Positions 55,330 through 64,000 of a DNA stretch of 64,000 nt are shown in pieces (the stretch's first letter is position 1; every line of letters starts with the position of its first letter). The DNA lies in assembly GCF_002807665.1 (NCBI RefSeq), contig NZ_PEAY01000001.1:434001-498000 (forward strand), read 5' to 3'. A program made the position numbers and the translations under genes. The notes under the pieces are model-generated. The model was not told where the DNA came from. It made no database searches and saw nothing but the letters and a program-made list of their open reading frames with translations. The stretch comes from Neoalteromonas facilis (GTDB taxonomy: Bacteria; Pseudomonadota; Gammaproteobacteria; Enterobacterales; Alteromonadaceae).

Positions 55330-56058
55330 ATGGAAAAAACCGATAAGCTGTTTTCTCAACCGTTAAACAAAGTTGAAGACTTTCGATTTGATGATCAGGT
55401 CGCTGATGTATTCCCTGATATGATTTCGCGTTCAGTGCCAGGATATGACCGCATTTTAAAAACCATTGAACAGCTAAGTGAGCGTTATGCACAACCAGAC
55501 ACTCGAATTTATGATTTGGGCTGCTCTTTAGGCGCTGCCAGTCTAGCAGCGGCGCATGGCAGCCAACATGCCAATCCCATTTTTGCCATAGACAACTCAG
55601 CCGCTATGTTGCAAAGATGTCAGCGCTATATTCGCCAATTTTCTCATGCCGCCCACATTTCATTGTTTGAAAATGACATAACACAAATCGAAATCGAAGA
55701 TGCTAGCGTCGTGATCATGAATTTTACGCTGCAATTTGTTGAACGAGAAAAAAGACAGGCCCTGATCCAACGAATTGCTGATGGTTTAGTACCCGGTGGG
55801 ATTCTAATTTTGAGCGAAAAGATCAGGCACCCTGATGCTCAAGCCAATGAATTGTTAGTCGACTTACACCATCAATTCAAACGAGACAACGGCTACAGTG
55901 AACTCGAAATTAGTCAGAAAAGAGCGGCATTGGAAAATGTTATGCAGCTCAATACGTTCTCTGAGCATGAGTCTCGTCTATTGGGGGCCGGCTTTCATTC
56001 TGTTGTGATTACACAGCAGCAATTTAACTTCTGTTCAATGGTAGCGATCAAAGCATGA
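55330..56058 (+). CDS. cmoA: Carboxy-SAM synthase
   Basis: A 242-residue SAM-binding enzyme that converts SAM and prephenate into carboxy-SAM. It has YDLGCSLGAASLAAAHG at the SAM site and VVIMNFTLQFVER typical of CmoA. The product feeds CmoB in the synthesis of cmo5U34 in tRNA. It overlaps cmoB by four bases (ATGA), as expected for consecutive pathway enzymes. Confidence 0.97.
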   Translation: MEKTDKLFSQPLNKVEDFRFDDQVADVFPDMISRSVPGYDRILKTIEQLSERYAQPDTRIYDLGCSLGAASLAAAHGSQHANPIFAIDNSAAMLQRCQRYIRQFSHAAHISLFENDITQIEIEDASVVIMNFTLQFVEREKRQALIQRIADGLVPGGILILSEKIRHPDAQANELLVDLHHQFKRDNGYSELEISQKRAALENVMQLNTFSEHESRLLGAGFHSVVITQQQFNFCSMVAIKA

Positions 56059-57035
56059 GTCATCCTCAACAATGGTTTAAACAATGCTATTACGACCTAA
56101 TAGACTCTTCTGTTAGTCATTGGTTAAACACTCTTCCTCACCAGTTAGATGAATGGCTTGATTCTCATCATAGTCAAGAGGCTATTAAACTGGGGCGTTT
56201 GATCGAACAACTTCCTGTATTAACACCTTCAAATATTGACTTAAAACATACTGTTAATATAGGTGAAAAAGGAGACTTGGCTGAAAATGATGAAGCCCGA
56301 ACGCGTTCGCTGCTTAAAAAATTCATGCCGTGGCGCAAGGGACCATTTTCTCTTTTTGGCATCGATATTGACACAGAGTGGCGCTCAGACTGGAAATGGG
56401 AACGTGTAGTTCCGCATATTGACTCCTTAAAAGATAAAACTGTATTGGACGTTGGCTGTGGCAGCGGTTACCACATGTGGCGTATGCTCGGCGAAGAAGC
56501 CAAATTGGTTATCGGTATTGACCCTACCCCCCTGTTTAATGCTCAGTTTTATGCCATTAAACACTTTCACGGCAAAGCACCAATACACATGCTCCCGTTG
56601 GGTATAGAGCAAATGCCGATTCTCAATGGGTTTGACTGTGTGTTCTCTATGGGCGTGTTATACCATCGACGCGATCCGATTGCGTTTTTAACGGAATTAA
56701 AAAGCCAACTTAAATCAGGCGGACAATTAGTACTTGAAACACTCATTGTTGAAGGGGATGCGCAAACGGTATTGATGCCGACTGACCGCTACGCGCAAAT
56801 GCGCAATGTGTGGTTTTTGCCCAGCAATGAAGCATTAGTGTTGTGGTTATCACGGTTAGGTTTCACCGACATCAAGGTCGTTGATACGTGCACTACAACC
56901 ATAGAAGAACAAAGACCCACTGAATGGATGCAAAATCAATCACTGCAAGACTTTCTTGACCCATCGGATCCCAGCAAAACGATTGAAGGATACGCTGCAC
57001 CATTACGTTCAGTGATCACTGCGGTTAAACGATAA
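56055..57035 (+). CDS. cmoB: tRNA U34 carboxymethyltransferase
   Basis: A 326-residue enzyme (E. coli CmoB: 323) that transfers the carboxymethyl group from carboxy-SAM to ho5U34 in tRNAs. It has FMPWRKGPFSLFGIDIDTEWRSDWKW, the Rossmann motif LDVGCGSGYHMWRML and VFSMGVLYHRRDP, all characteristic. Translation is coupled to cmoA. No obvious terminator separates it from the glucosylglycerate operon 120 bp downstream. Confidence 0.97.
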   Translation: MSHPQQWFKQCYYDLIDSSVSHWLNTLPHQLDEWLDSHHSQEAIKLGRLIEQLPVLTPSNIDLKHTVNIGEKGDLAENDEARTRSLLKKFMPWRKGPFSLFGIDIDTEWRSDWKWERVVPHIDSLKDKTVLDVGCGSGYHMWRMLGEEAKLVIGIDPTPLFNAQFYAIKHFHGKAPIHMLPLGIEQMPILNGFDCVFSMGVLYHRRDPIAFLTELKSQLKSGGQLVLETLIVEGDAQTVLMPTDRYAQMRNVWFLPSNEALVLWLSRLGFTDIKVVDTCTTTIEEQRPTEWMQNQSLQDFLDPSDPSKTIEGYAAPLRSVITAVKR

Positions 57036-57085
57036 TAAGCTCTTCAGCGCTGTTTAATGCTTCATAACCATGTAACGCCGTCCAA

Positions 57086-57115
57086 TTGGCACACTAGTTG
57101 TTTACCTTCTATAAG
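57086..57115 (+). promoter_or_regulatory. Promoter of the glucosylglycerate operon
   Basis: -35 TTGGCA (57086-57091), 18-base spacer, -10 TATAAG (57110-57115); both hexamers match five of six consensus bases. It would start the transcript about 33 bases before the kinase ATG, separating the operon from cmoAB. Confidence 0.5.
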
Positions 57116-57154
57116 TAAAGCAACAGCCATTGGCTCGGTAAACGTGGAAGATAT

Positions 57155-58036
57155 ATGGACTACAGCGCTTTTCTGGAATCTAACTTACTCACGCCTGACT
57201 ATTTAGTGCATGCACAAAAATGGTTCAACCCGTTAGGTGACGCAATCGCGATGCACCAAAAGGGTGCGCAGCGACCATTTTACGTTGGCATAAACGGCGC
57301 GCAGGGCTCTGGGAAATCGACGTTATCACAATATTTGGTGGAGTATTTAAGCCAAGAAAAACAATTATCCGTCGTCGCCTTATCACTGGATGACTTTTAT
57401 TTGTCCAAATCTGACCGTCTGGCTATGTCAGTAAAAATCCACCCGCTGCTAAAAACACGAGGTGTTCCTGGCACTCATGATGTATCGCTATTGCAAAAAA
57501 CGCTTAAACAACTGGGTGAATATGGCACTGTTTCATTGCCAAAATTTGACAAGTCTACGGATGATCCTTATTCCGTGCTTGAATGGCCGGTCGTTAATGC
57601 CCCTGTAGATGTTGTCATATTCGAGGGTTGGTGTTGGGGTGCAGAGCCGCAACCCTCTACCGCACTGGCTTATGCTGTAAATTCATTAGAAAAAGAGCAC
57701 GATGGCCTCGGTGTTTGGCGTGAATATGTAAATTCAGCGCTACGTCAGCAATATGTGCCTTTACAAAATATGATGAATTATTGGGTAATGTTGAAAGCCC
57801 CTGATTTTGACTGCGTGTCTACGTGGCGCTTAGAACAAGAAAATAAGTTGCGTCAAAAAGTCTCGCCGGAGAAAGCCACTACGCTGATGGATGAAACTCA
57901 AGTTAAAGCGTTTGTAAGTTATTTTGAGAGGCTTACTCGACACATCTTAGATACCTTACCTGAACGAGCCAATTGCGTGTTCGAATTAGATAATAAACGT
58001 CACATCACCGGTGTCGTCGCGGAGTATATGAAGTGA
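57155..58036 (+). CDS. Probable glycerate kinase (P-loop, GLYK-like)
   Basis: A 293-residue P-loop kinase of the D-glycerate 3-kinase/phosphoribulokinase-like group. Walker A is GINGAQGSGKST (about 50-60), followed by LSLDDFYLSKSDR, RGVPGTHDV, LPKFDKSTDDPY and IFEGWCWGAEP, the sequence marks of plant/yeast-type glycerate kinases. Expected reaction: D-glycerate + ATP to phosphoglycerate. As first gene of the glucosylglycerate operon it would salvage glycerate released by the phosphorylase encoded three genes downstream. GTGA overlap with the next gene. Confidence 0.87.
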   Translation: MDYSAFLESNLLTPDYLVHAQKWFNPLGDAIAMHQKGAQRPFYVGINGAQGSGKSTLSQYLVEYLSQEKQLSVVALSLDDFYLSKSDRLAMSVKIHPLLKTRGVPGTHDVSLLQKTLKQLGEYGTVSLPKFDKSTDDPYSVLEWPVVNAPVDVVIFEGWCWGAEPQPSTALAYAVNSLEKEHDGLGVWREYVNSALRQQYVPLQNMMNYWVMLKAPDFDCVSTWRLEQENKLRQKVSPEKATTLMDETQVKAFVSYFERLTRHILDTLPERANCVFELDNKRHITGVVAEYMK

Positions 58037-58866
58037 ATAGTCATTATCTCGTGTTTACCGATCTAGATGGCACTTTACTTGACCATTACACCTACTCAAC
58101 TGCGCCAGCAGAGAAAACGATAAGGCAATTAAAAGCCTTGTCGTTCCCCATTATCATTAATACCAGCAAAACATTCCACGAAGTAAAAGATATTGCCGAC
58201 ACACTGGCTCTTAACACGCCATTAATTACCGAAAATGGCGCTGCCTGCTACTTCCCTAAAGGGGTTTCCGATTCTTTTAATTGCAATGACATCATGCCAT
58301 CGCCTCATGCCGGATACGACCGCAAAACATTTACTCAGCCACATTTTCATTGGCTAGATATACTTAATTCATTATCGGATACATTTGGTGGTTTTTATAA
58401 AAGTTTTACTGAATTAGGCGTTACAGGCATTCAAGAACTTACGGGCTTGTCAGCAGAGCAAGCCGAAAAGGCGTCCATGCGGGAATTTGGTGAGCCCGTC
58501 GCATGGAAAGGAAACGATGAACAAAAACAGGCCTTTTTACAGGCACTTAAAGATGCTGGTGCAGATCCCGTTGAAGGTGGTCGCTTTATCCACGTTTGCG
58601 GTGCTTGTAACAAAGGCCTTGCCATGCAATGGCTCGCTGCGCAATACAATGGAATGTTGGCTTCGTCTCAACAAACCAAAACCATCGCATTAGGTGACGG
58701 TAAAAATGATATCGCAATGTTAGAAGTTGCGGATATATCAGTGAGAGTACTGTCACCCGTTCATTCACCCCCTACACTGAATAAAAATAATAACGTATAT
58801 ACCACGACAAAATTCGGCCCAGAAGGCTGGGCTGAAGCTTTGTCGTCAATCTTATTGCTTGAATAA
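58033..58866 (+). CDS. HAD phosphatase, mannosyl/glucosyl-3-phosphoglycerate type
   Basis: A 277-residue HAD-IIB phosphatase of the mannosyl-3-phosphoglycerate phosphatase family (MpgP/YedP). Motif I is FTDLDGTLLDHYTY with the nucleophile Asp. A cap region follows, and motif IV is LGDGKNDIAML. The neighbouring glucosyltransferase makes glucosyl-3-phosphoglycerate the likely substrate, giving glucosylglycerate and phosphate. The GTG start overlaps the stop of the kinase gene (GTGA). Confidence 0.9.
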   Translation: MNSHYLVFTDLDGTLLDHYTYSTAPAEKTIRQLKALSFPIIINTSKTFHEVKDIADTLALNTPLITENGAACYFPKGVSDSFNCNDIMPSPHAGYDRKTFTQPHFHWLDILNSLSDTFGGFYKSFTELGVTGIQELTGLSAEQAEKASMREFGEPVAWKGNDEQKQAFLQALKDAGADPVEGGRFIHVCGACNKGLAMQWLAAQYNGMLASSQQTKTIALGDGKNDIAMLEVADISVRVLSPVHSPPTLNKNNNVYTTTKFGPEGWAEALSSILLLE

Positions 58867-58878
58867 TCTGGAGTTACT

Positions 58879-60102
58879 ATGGCTGACTTTTATCAAAATG
58901 GGATAGTCACGACACTGCACAATCTATCAGAACGTCCCATTGAAGAGCTAGAAGCAGAGCTCATCAAGTTCAGTAAACAACGTCCCATGGCGCTGATCCT
59001 GCCTTCATTGTTTTCAGAATTAGAAGGGGAAGCATTACCTAATATCATCAATCATCTTTGTGATGTCCCTTACCTCAATGAGGTCGTTATAGGACTCGAC
59101 AGAGCCGATAAAGCGCAATATGAACACGCACTTAAGTTCTTCAGCAAACTACCTCAGCACCACCGTATATTGTGGAATGACGGTCCTCGTCTAAAAGCAC
59201 TAGATGAAGAATTGCAGAAACTCGAACTAGCACCAAAAGAAATGGGCAAAGGCCGCAATGTTTGGTATTGCATGGGGTACATTTTAGCGTCAGGTAAATC
59301 GGAAAGTGTCGCCTTGCACGATTGCGATATCCTAACCTACGATCGAGCCCTTTTAGCACGACTGATATACCCTGTTGCCCACCCGCAATTTAACTACGAA
59401 TTTTGTAAGGGCTACTACGCGCGAGTTGCTAAAGGGAAAATTAACGGGCGCGTGTCTCGGCTACTTGTAACACCGCTCATTCGTGCGCTACAACGCACCT
59501 GTGGATACAACGAATATCTACAATTTATGGATAGTTTTCGTTATCCGTTAGCAGGCGAATTCTCTTTCCGTCGAGATGTACTCAATGATATTCGAATTCC
59601 CAGCGATTGGGGTCTCGAAATTGGCGTTCTGTCTGAAATGCACCGAAACTACAATCACAATAGGCTGTGTCAGGCAGACATTGCACGAGTTTATGATCAC
59701 AAACACCAAGATCTGAGTTTAAACAATGATGCTGGTGGGCTGTCTAAAATGTCCATCGACATCACTAAGGCACTTTTCAGAAAATTAGCGACCCAAGGGC
59801 ATACCTTTAGTACTGAAATGTTCCGCTCAATCAAAGCGACCTATTTCAGGATTGCACTGGATTTTATTGAAACGTATCACAATGATGCGGTTATGAATGG
59901 CCTTAAATTAGACATCCATAACGAGGAAAAAGCGGTCGAAATGTTTGCACAAAACATTATGAAAGCTGGGCAAAGTTTTCTTGAGAACCCGATGGAGACA
60001 CCATTTATTCCTAGTTGGAACCGGGTAAATAGTGCAATGCCCGATATATTCCCGCGTTTACTGGAAGCCGTAGAGAAGGACGCACAAGAATTTGGAGCCT
60101 AG
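58879..60102 (+). CDS. gpgS: Glucosyl-3-phosphoglycerate synthase
   Basis: A 407-residue GT81-family retaining glycosyltransferase with a GT-A fold. [22 protein letters not shown] and [20 protein letters not shown] form the nucleotide-sugar part. The metal-binding triad is DCD in [18 protein letters not shown]. The acceptor region has [11 protein letters not shown] and [12 protein letters not shown]. Expected reaction: NDP-glucose + 3-phospho-D-glycerate to glucosyl-3-phosphoglycerate. Long relative to mycobacterial GpgS (about 325 aa), closer to the form described from Methanococcoides and Persephonella. 12 bp after the phosphatase gene and 2 bp before the phosphorylase gene. Confidence 0.9.
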   Translation: MADFYQNGIVTTLHNLSERPIEELEAELIKFSKQRPMALILPSLFSELEGEALPNIINHLCDVPYLNEVVIGLDRADKAQYEHALKFFSKLPQHHRILWNDGPRLKALDEELQKLELAPKEMGKGRNVWYCMGYILASGKSESVALHDCDILTYDRALLARLIYPVAHPQFNYEFCKGYYARVAKGKINGRVSRLLVTPLIRALQRTCGYNEYLQFMDSFRYPLAGEFSFRRDVLNDIRIPSDWGLEIGVLSEMHRNYNHNRLCQADIARVYDHKHQDLSLNNDAGGLSKMSIDITKALFRKLATQGHTFSTEMFRSIKATYFRIALDFIETYHNDAVMNGLKLDIHNEEKAVEMFAQNIMKAGQSFLENPMETPFIPSWNRVNSAMPDIFPRLLEAVEKDAQEFGA

Positions 60103-60104
60103 CG

Positions 60105-61877
60105 ATGCAAACGACATATGAGGCATTAAAAGAGAAAGTTACTCATCATTTGTGCTGTATATATGAACAAGTTGATAGCGTTCACAATTACGATGAGTTA
60201 GCTGATGCGTTGATTTCTGAGATAGGGATCAGCGCTGATAACCCACCGCTACAGCCAGAAGCCTATCGCAATCTGTGGGACGAAAGTGATGTTATGATGA
60301 TCACTTATGGTGACAGCATCATTGAGGAAGATCATAAGCCTCTGGATACACTGAATAAATTCTTAAAAACATACTGTGTCAACACGATCAATAAAGTCCA
60401 TATTCTACCCTTTTACCCCTACAGTTCTGATGATGGTTTCTCCGTTATTGATTACTCCACGGTTAATCAATCCTTAGGCGATTGGTCAGACATCAATACG
60501 CTAGCTGAAGACTATGGGCTCATGTTTGATCTTGTGATCAATCACTGCTCAGCACGCAGTATCTGGTTTGAAAATTTCGTTCGTGGCGAAGGACCCGGTC
60601 ACGACTTCTTTTTTACCGCAGGCTTAGAAGATGACCTCTCTCAGGTTGTGCGACCGCGAACATCCCCCTTATTGCGTGAAACGGAAACACCGGATGGTAT
60701 TTCTCACGTTTGGTGCACATTTTCTCACGATCAGGTCGATTTCGATTTTAGGAATCCCAAAGTATTACTGACTTTTGTTCGGATTATTCGTGACTATTTA
60801 ACCCAAGGTGCAACACTTTTTCGTCTCGATGCCGTCGCTTTTCTCTGGAAAGTGATTGGGAGTAGCTGTATTAATTTACCGCAAACCCATGAAGTGATCC
60901 GCTTACTGCGTACATTGATTGAAAATGTGGCTCCTGACGCCATCATCATCACCGAAACGAATATTCCAAACCGAGAAAACCTGACCTATTTCGGCAATGC
61001 GAATGAGGCACATGCCATTTATAATTTCTCTTTACCCCCTTTGTTAGTCAACACACTGGTTACCGGTGATTGTCGCTATTTAAAAGGATGGTTGATGACG
61101 ATGCCGCCGGCACAAAACGGCACGACGTACTTTAACTTTATCGCATCACATGACGGTATCGGTTTAAGGCCAGCTGAAGGATTGCTAACTGACATGGAAA
61201 TCGCTTCGCTAGTGCAAACCATGCAGAACTTTGGTGGGCGAGTGAGTTGGCGTACTTCGGATCTAGGCCAACAAAAACCTTATGAGATCAATATAACGCT
61301 GTTTGACGCGCTACAAGGCACGATAAAAGGCCCTGATCGCTACCAGATCGATCGTTTCATTTGTGCACATGCCATTATGCTTGGCCTAGAAGGAATACCC
61401 GGTATCTATGTGCATAGCTTGCTCGCCACCTCTAACGACTATGAAAAGGTCGAAAACACCGGGCAGAATCGTTCTATTAATCGTCGTCGTTGGCAATTCA
61501 ATGAGTTAAAAGCTTTGTTAGATGACCCAATGACACAACATCACAAAGTATTAACTCGCCTGTCTCAGTTAATTCGTATTCGCAAAGCGCAACCGGCATT
61601 TCACCCGAATGCAACACAATTTACTTTACAGTTAGGTGATGGAATATTTGGCTATTGGCGACAAAGCATTAAGCGCCATCAAAGCATATTCTGTATTTCC
61701 AATATCATGGACAAACCTCAGACGGTGACGCTTTCAGATATTAACCTGATTGGCACTGACACCTGGATTGATTTGATCACCGGCGACGCCATAAATTTAA
61801 CCGATGTAGTATTAACGCTTGCCCCTTATCAAACTGTATGGATTAGCAACCGAGATGAGATCCGAGTAAACGTATAG
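60105..61877 (+). CDS. GH13_18 glucosylglycerate phosphorylase
   Basis: A 590-residue member of the sucrose phosphorylase family. The TIM barrel shows [19 protein letters not shown], nucleophile Asp242 ([11 protein letters not shown]), acid/base Glu284 (IITETNIPN) and transition-state Asp350 ([14 protein letters not shown]). Sucrose phosphorylases and glucosylglycerate phosphorylases (E. coli YcjM type) share these. The position directly behind gpgS and beside a glycerate kinase points to glucosylglycerate + Pi giving glucose 1-phosphate and glycerate. Substrate choice is inferred from context. It is the last gene of the four-gene operon. Confidence 0.9.
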   Translation: MQTTYEALKEKVTHHLCCIYEQVDSVHNYDELADALISEIGISADNPPLQPEAYRNLWDESDVMMITYGDSIIEEDHKPLDTLNKFLKTYCVNTINKVHILPFYPYSSDDGFSVIDYSTVNQSLGDWSDINTLAEDYGLMFDLVINHCSARSIWFENFVRGEGPGHDFFFTAGLEDDLSQVVRPRTSPLLRETETPDGISHVWCTFSHDQVDFDFRNPKVLLTFVRIIRDYLTQGATLFRLDAVAFLWKVIGSSCINLPQTHEVIRLLRTLIENVAPDAIIITETNIPNRENLTYFGNANEAHAIYNFSLPPLLVNTLVTGDCRYLKGWLMTMPPAQNGTTYFNFIASHDGIGLRPAEGLLTDMEIASLVQTMQNFGGRVSWRTSDLGQQKPYEINITLFDALQGTIKGPDRYQIDRFICAHAIMLGLEGIPGIYVHSLLATSNDYEKVENTGQNRSINRRRWQFNELKALLDDPMTQHHKVLTRLSQLIRIRKAQPAFHPNATQFTLQLGDGIFGYWRQSIKRHQSIFCISNIMDKPQTVTLSDINLIGTDTWIDLITGDAINLTDVVLTLAPYQTVWISNRDEIRVNV

Positions 61878-61954
61878 AATAATAACATCCATCGACCTAA
61901 CCTAGTGATTCAGATAGACTTGCGCGCATATTACTGATTGCGCGAGCCGGAATA

Positions 61955-63316
61955 TTGTTACAGCAACGTACGTTAACAACAGAATTGCGTCAGGTGATCC
62001 AACTCGCCTGGCCTTTGCTGATCGCGCAATTAACACAAATGTTGATGGGTGTGTCAGATACCATTATGGCAGGTCGCTATTCAGCAAATGATATGGCGGC
62101 CGTTGCTATCGGGTTTAGTATTACAACCCCAATTTTGATGTTTATTCAAGGGATTGCTCTAGCGATACCACCGATCATCTCGCGCCTCAACGGCGCTAAC
62201 AAACACCATCAGATCGCCTTTGCGACGCAACAAGCCATGTGGTGTGTTCTTCTGATCAGCCTATTCGCTTATGTTTTGCTTTATTTTATTGAGCCGCTGC
62301 TGCACTTGTTTCCGATGGCAGATGGTTTACGCACAATCACCACTGAATACGTAACCTATGTACTATGGTCAGCCCCTGCCTTTGCACTATATCAGGGCGC
62401 ACGAAATTTCTGTGAAGGACTTAGTCAAACCCGCCCGACAATGATCATTACCTTGCTGGGCTTATTAGTAAATATTCCAGCAAACTATGTATTAATTTAT
62501 GGCGAGTTTGGCGTACCGGCGATGGGCGGCGCTGGCTGTGGTCTTGCAACGTCATTGGTGTTTGTGTGCATGATGATTGCAACGCTAACATATGCCAATG
62601 TTAGTCGTACCCTGCGCTTTGCGAAACTTTTTGACGTACTGTACTTCCCCAAAATGGCAGAGTTAAAAACAACGATTAAACTCGGCCTTCCAATTGCAAT
62701 GACAATTCTGTTTGAAGTAACCCTTTTCTCGGTAGTGGCATTATTGTTAGCCCCATTTGGTGCTGTCACTGTCGCGGCCCATCAAATTGCCCTGAATTTT
62801 TCCTCACTTATGTTTATGTTCCCGCTCAGTATTGGTATGGCAGTATCAATCCGTGTTGCCTATTTGATTGGGCACGACCACCCCAAAGACGCGCGTTTGG
62901 CACTGAAATCAGCGGTATTATTAGGACTATGCATTGCGATATTCACCGCCTCATTAACTGTTCTACTGCGTTACTTCATTCCGACTTTATATACATCGGA
63001 TATATCCGTTATTGACTATGCCGCCCCCCTCCTCCTGTTAGCCGCATTATTTCAATTTTCAGATGCGATCCAGGCGATCTCTGCAAATGCATTACGAGGC
63101 TACAAAGACACCACCGCAATGTTTTTAATTACGTTTACGGCCTACTGGTTAATTGGCTTACCGATGGGGTTAATCCTGGCTTTAACTGACTGGATAGTAC
63201 CGGCACTACAAGCACGCGGCTTCTGGATGGGATTCATTATTGGGCTAAGCACAGCTGCTGTGATGCTCGGTTTTCGGGTCAAAGTTATTCAGCGTCGGAT
63301 CCAAGCCCAATCATAG
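61955..63316 (+). CDS. norM: MATE family efflux transporter
   Basis: A 453-residue, 12-helix MATE protein of the NorM type, expected to export cationic drugs or dyes using Na+ or H+. The N-terminal half has LAWPLLIAQLTQMLMGVSDTIMAGRYS and the second half the pseudo-repeat LGLPIAMTILFEVTLFSVVALLLAPFG, with the conserved VTVAAHQIALN. Translation appears to start at TTG 61955, the first in-frame start codon that gives the full first helix. No strong ribosome-binding site is visible. Whether it is expressed with the upstream operon (77 bp away, no terminator seen) is unclear. Confidence 0.9.
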   Translation: MLQQRTLTTELRQVIQLAWPLLIAQLTQMLMGVSDTIMAGRYSANDMAAVAIGFSITTPILMFIQGIALAIPPIISRLNGANKHHQIAFATQQAMWCVLLISLFAYVLLYFIEPLLHLFPMADGLRTITTEYVTYVLWSAPAFALYQGARNFCEGLSQTRPTMIITLLGLLVNIPANYVLIYGEFGVPAMGGAGCGLATSLVFVCMMIATLTYANVSRTLRFAKLFDVLYFPKMAELKTTIKLGLPIAMTILFEVTLFSVVALLLAPFGAVTVAAHQIALNFSSLMFMFPLSIGMAVSIRVAYLIGHDHPKDARLALKSAVLLGLCIAIFTASLTVLLRYFIPTLYTSDISVIDYAAPLLLLAALFQFSDAIQAISANALRGYKDTTAMFLITFTAYWLIGLPMGLILALTDWIVPALQARGFWMGFIIGLSTAAVMLGFRVKVIQRRIQAQS

Positions 63317-63336
63317 ATTTAACCCAAGCCGTTTAC

Positions 63337-64000
63337 CTATTGCGCTACCTTAGATGAACTCTCAACCGCTTTTTGCAGCACCGATAACTCGTCTTCAGTT
63401 AGATGACGCCACTGCCCGACTGCCAAGCCCTTGAGGTTGATGTGCATAATACGCTTGCGCACTAATCGCGTAACGTCATAGCCCAAATACTCGCACATCC
63501 GCCGGATTTGGCGATTCAGCCCTTGGGTTAATACGATTTCAAAGCTTTGTTGGCCAACCGCAGTGACTTTACATGGCTTGGTAACAGTGTTCAGAATCGG
63601 TACACCACGTGACATGCGCGCGATAAAGCGAGGGTTTATCGGTTTGTTAACCGTGACTCGGTATACTTTATCGTGCGCATTTTCAGCGCGCAGGATCTTA
63701 TTCACGATATCGCCGTCACTGGTCAGCAATATCAGACCTTCTGATGGCTTGTCTAAACGTCCAATTGGAAAAATGCGTGGTTTCTTGATACCCACTGCAT
63801 CAATAATATTCCCTTTAACATTTTTCTCAGTCGTGCATATTACACCGACAGGTTTATGGTAGGCGATGTAAACCCTATCGCTCTTGTCCTTTTTCACCGC
63901 ATGGATTGGTTTGCCATCAACGCTGACAACATCGCCTTCAACGACCTTGGTGCCTAATTCAGGTACTTTGTTGTTGATCTTCACTCGACCTGCAGATATC
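63337..64000 (-). CDS. rluF: 23S rRNA pseudouridine synthase RluF-type (partial)
   Basis: The 3' 221 codons of an RsuA/RluB/E/F family pseudouridine synthase. The frame stays open to the window edge (ISAGRVKINNKVPELGTKV at the S4-like domain), so the true start lies beyond 64000. The catalytic Asp is in PIGRLDKPSEGLILLTSDGD. The segment VYRVTVNKPINPRFIARMSRGVPI and the C-terminal GLNRQIRRMCEYLGYDVTRLVR match RluF, which modifies U2604 of 23S rRNA. It converges with the MATE gene. Confidence 0.9.
   Translation of the reverse strand, partial: ISAGRVKINNKVPELGTKVVEGDVVSVDGKPIHAVKKDKSDRVYIAYHKPVGVICTTEKNVKGNIIDAVGIKKPRIFPIGRLDKPSEGLILLTSDGDIVNKILRAENAHDKVYRVTVNKPINPRFIARMSRGVPILNTVTKPCKVTAVGQQSFEIVLTQGLNRQIRRMCEYLGYDVTRLVRKRIMHINLKGLAVGQWRHLTEDELSVLQKAVESSSKVAQ

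Noticed and set aside
1-64000. Mobile elements, phage genes, CRISPR, tRNA or rRNA
   Set aside because: I found no transposase, integrase, tandem direct-repeat array or cloverleaf-like segment; gene order is housekeeping-like throughout.

Overview
This window looks like a chromosomal segment of a marine gammaproteobacterium, most likely of the Alteromonadales (Alteromonadaceae-like). That placement is an inference from the gene order fabA - rmf - DUF3466 - uup - glutaredoxin - rlmL - pyrD - large NAD-glutamate dehydrogenase, from msrC - proQ - prc and DUF2835 - pepN, from the moderate (low 40s %) GC, and from two probable GlyGly-CTERM surface proteins. I see no tRNA, rRNA, CRISPR array, insertion sequence or prophage. 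Almost every gene is intact; only the last one (RluF-type) runs off the edge.

Layout: (1) 1-6.4 kb is a light-repair island: a DUF2256 zinc-ribbon protein, a 4Fe-4S (6-4) photolyase and a class I CPD photolyase run leftward; a Cry-DASH and an atypical photolyase/cryptochrome paralogue run rightward from a shared ~110-bp divergent region; a small ribbon-helix-helix-like protein closes the island. (2) 6.5-19.6 kb is housekeeping: fabA with a FabR-like operator inside its promoter, rmf with a long 5' leader hairpin, DUF3466, uup, rlmL, pyrD and a 180-kDa-class NAD-GDH. (3) 19.8-26.7 kb is a four-gene envelope cluster (DUF1302 outer-membrane barrel, DUF1329, YCF48 propeller, MMPL/RND pump) with an intrinsic terminator between its two halves. 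(4) 26.9-43.7 kb holds DUF2835-pepN, NhaC and NSS sodium-coupled transporters, prc-proQ-95 aa-msrC-SIMPL, an SpmAB-type membrane protein, a class V aminotransferase, a gamma-carbonic anhydrase with tesB, an unusual protein kinase and rlmJ. An apparent stand-alone structured small RNA sits at about 39.57-39.68 kb. (5) 43.8-47.6 kb is a branched-chain 2-oxoacid dehydrogenase operon (E1 alpha, E1 beta, E2; no E3). (6) 48.0-52.9 kb is a 1623-residue secreted subtilase, followed by a short orphan secreted protein. (7) 53.8-57.0 kb holds VOC, add and cmoAB. (8) 57.1-61.9 kb is a compact four-gene operon that should make and recycle the compatible solute glucosylglycerate, followed by a MATE pump and the partial RluF.

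How genes work together: the four photolyase-family flavoproteins would cover both UV lesion types plus probable single-strand repair or light sensing. The GT81 synthase, HAD phosphatase, GH13_18 phosphorylase and glycerate kinase form a closed cycle from NDP-glucose and 3-phosphoglycerate to glucosylglycerate and back. The DUF1302/DUF1329/YCF48/RND set looks like a trans-envelope path for a hydrophobic compound whose identity cannot be read from the sequence. The candidates I rate most likely to be new biology are the atypical fourth photolyase and its island, the DUF1302-RND system, and the structured RNA near 39.6 kb. All coordinates and motifs were read by eye; no database searches were possible.
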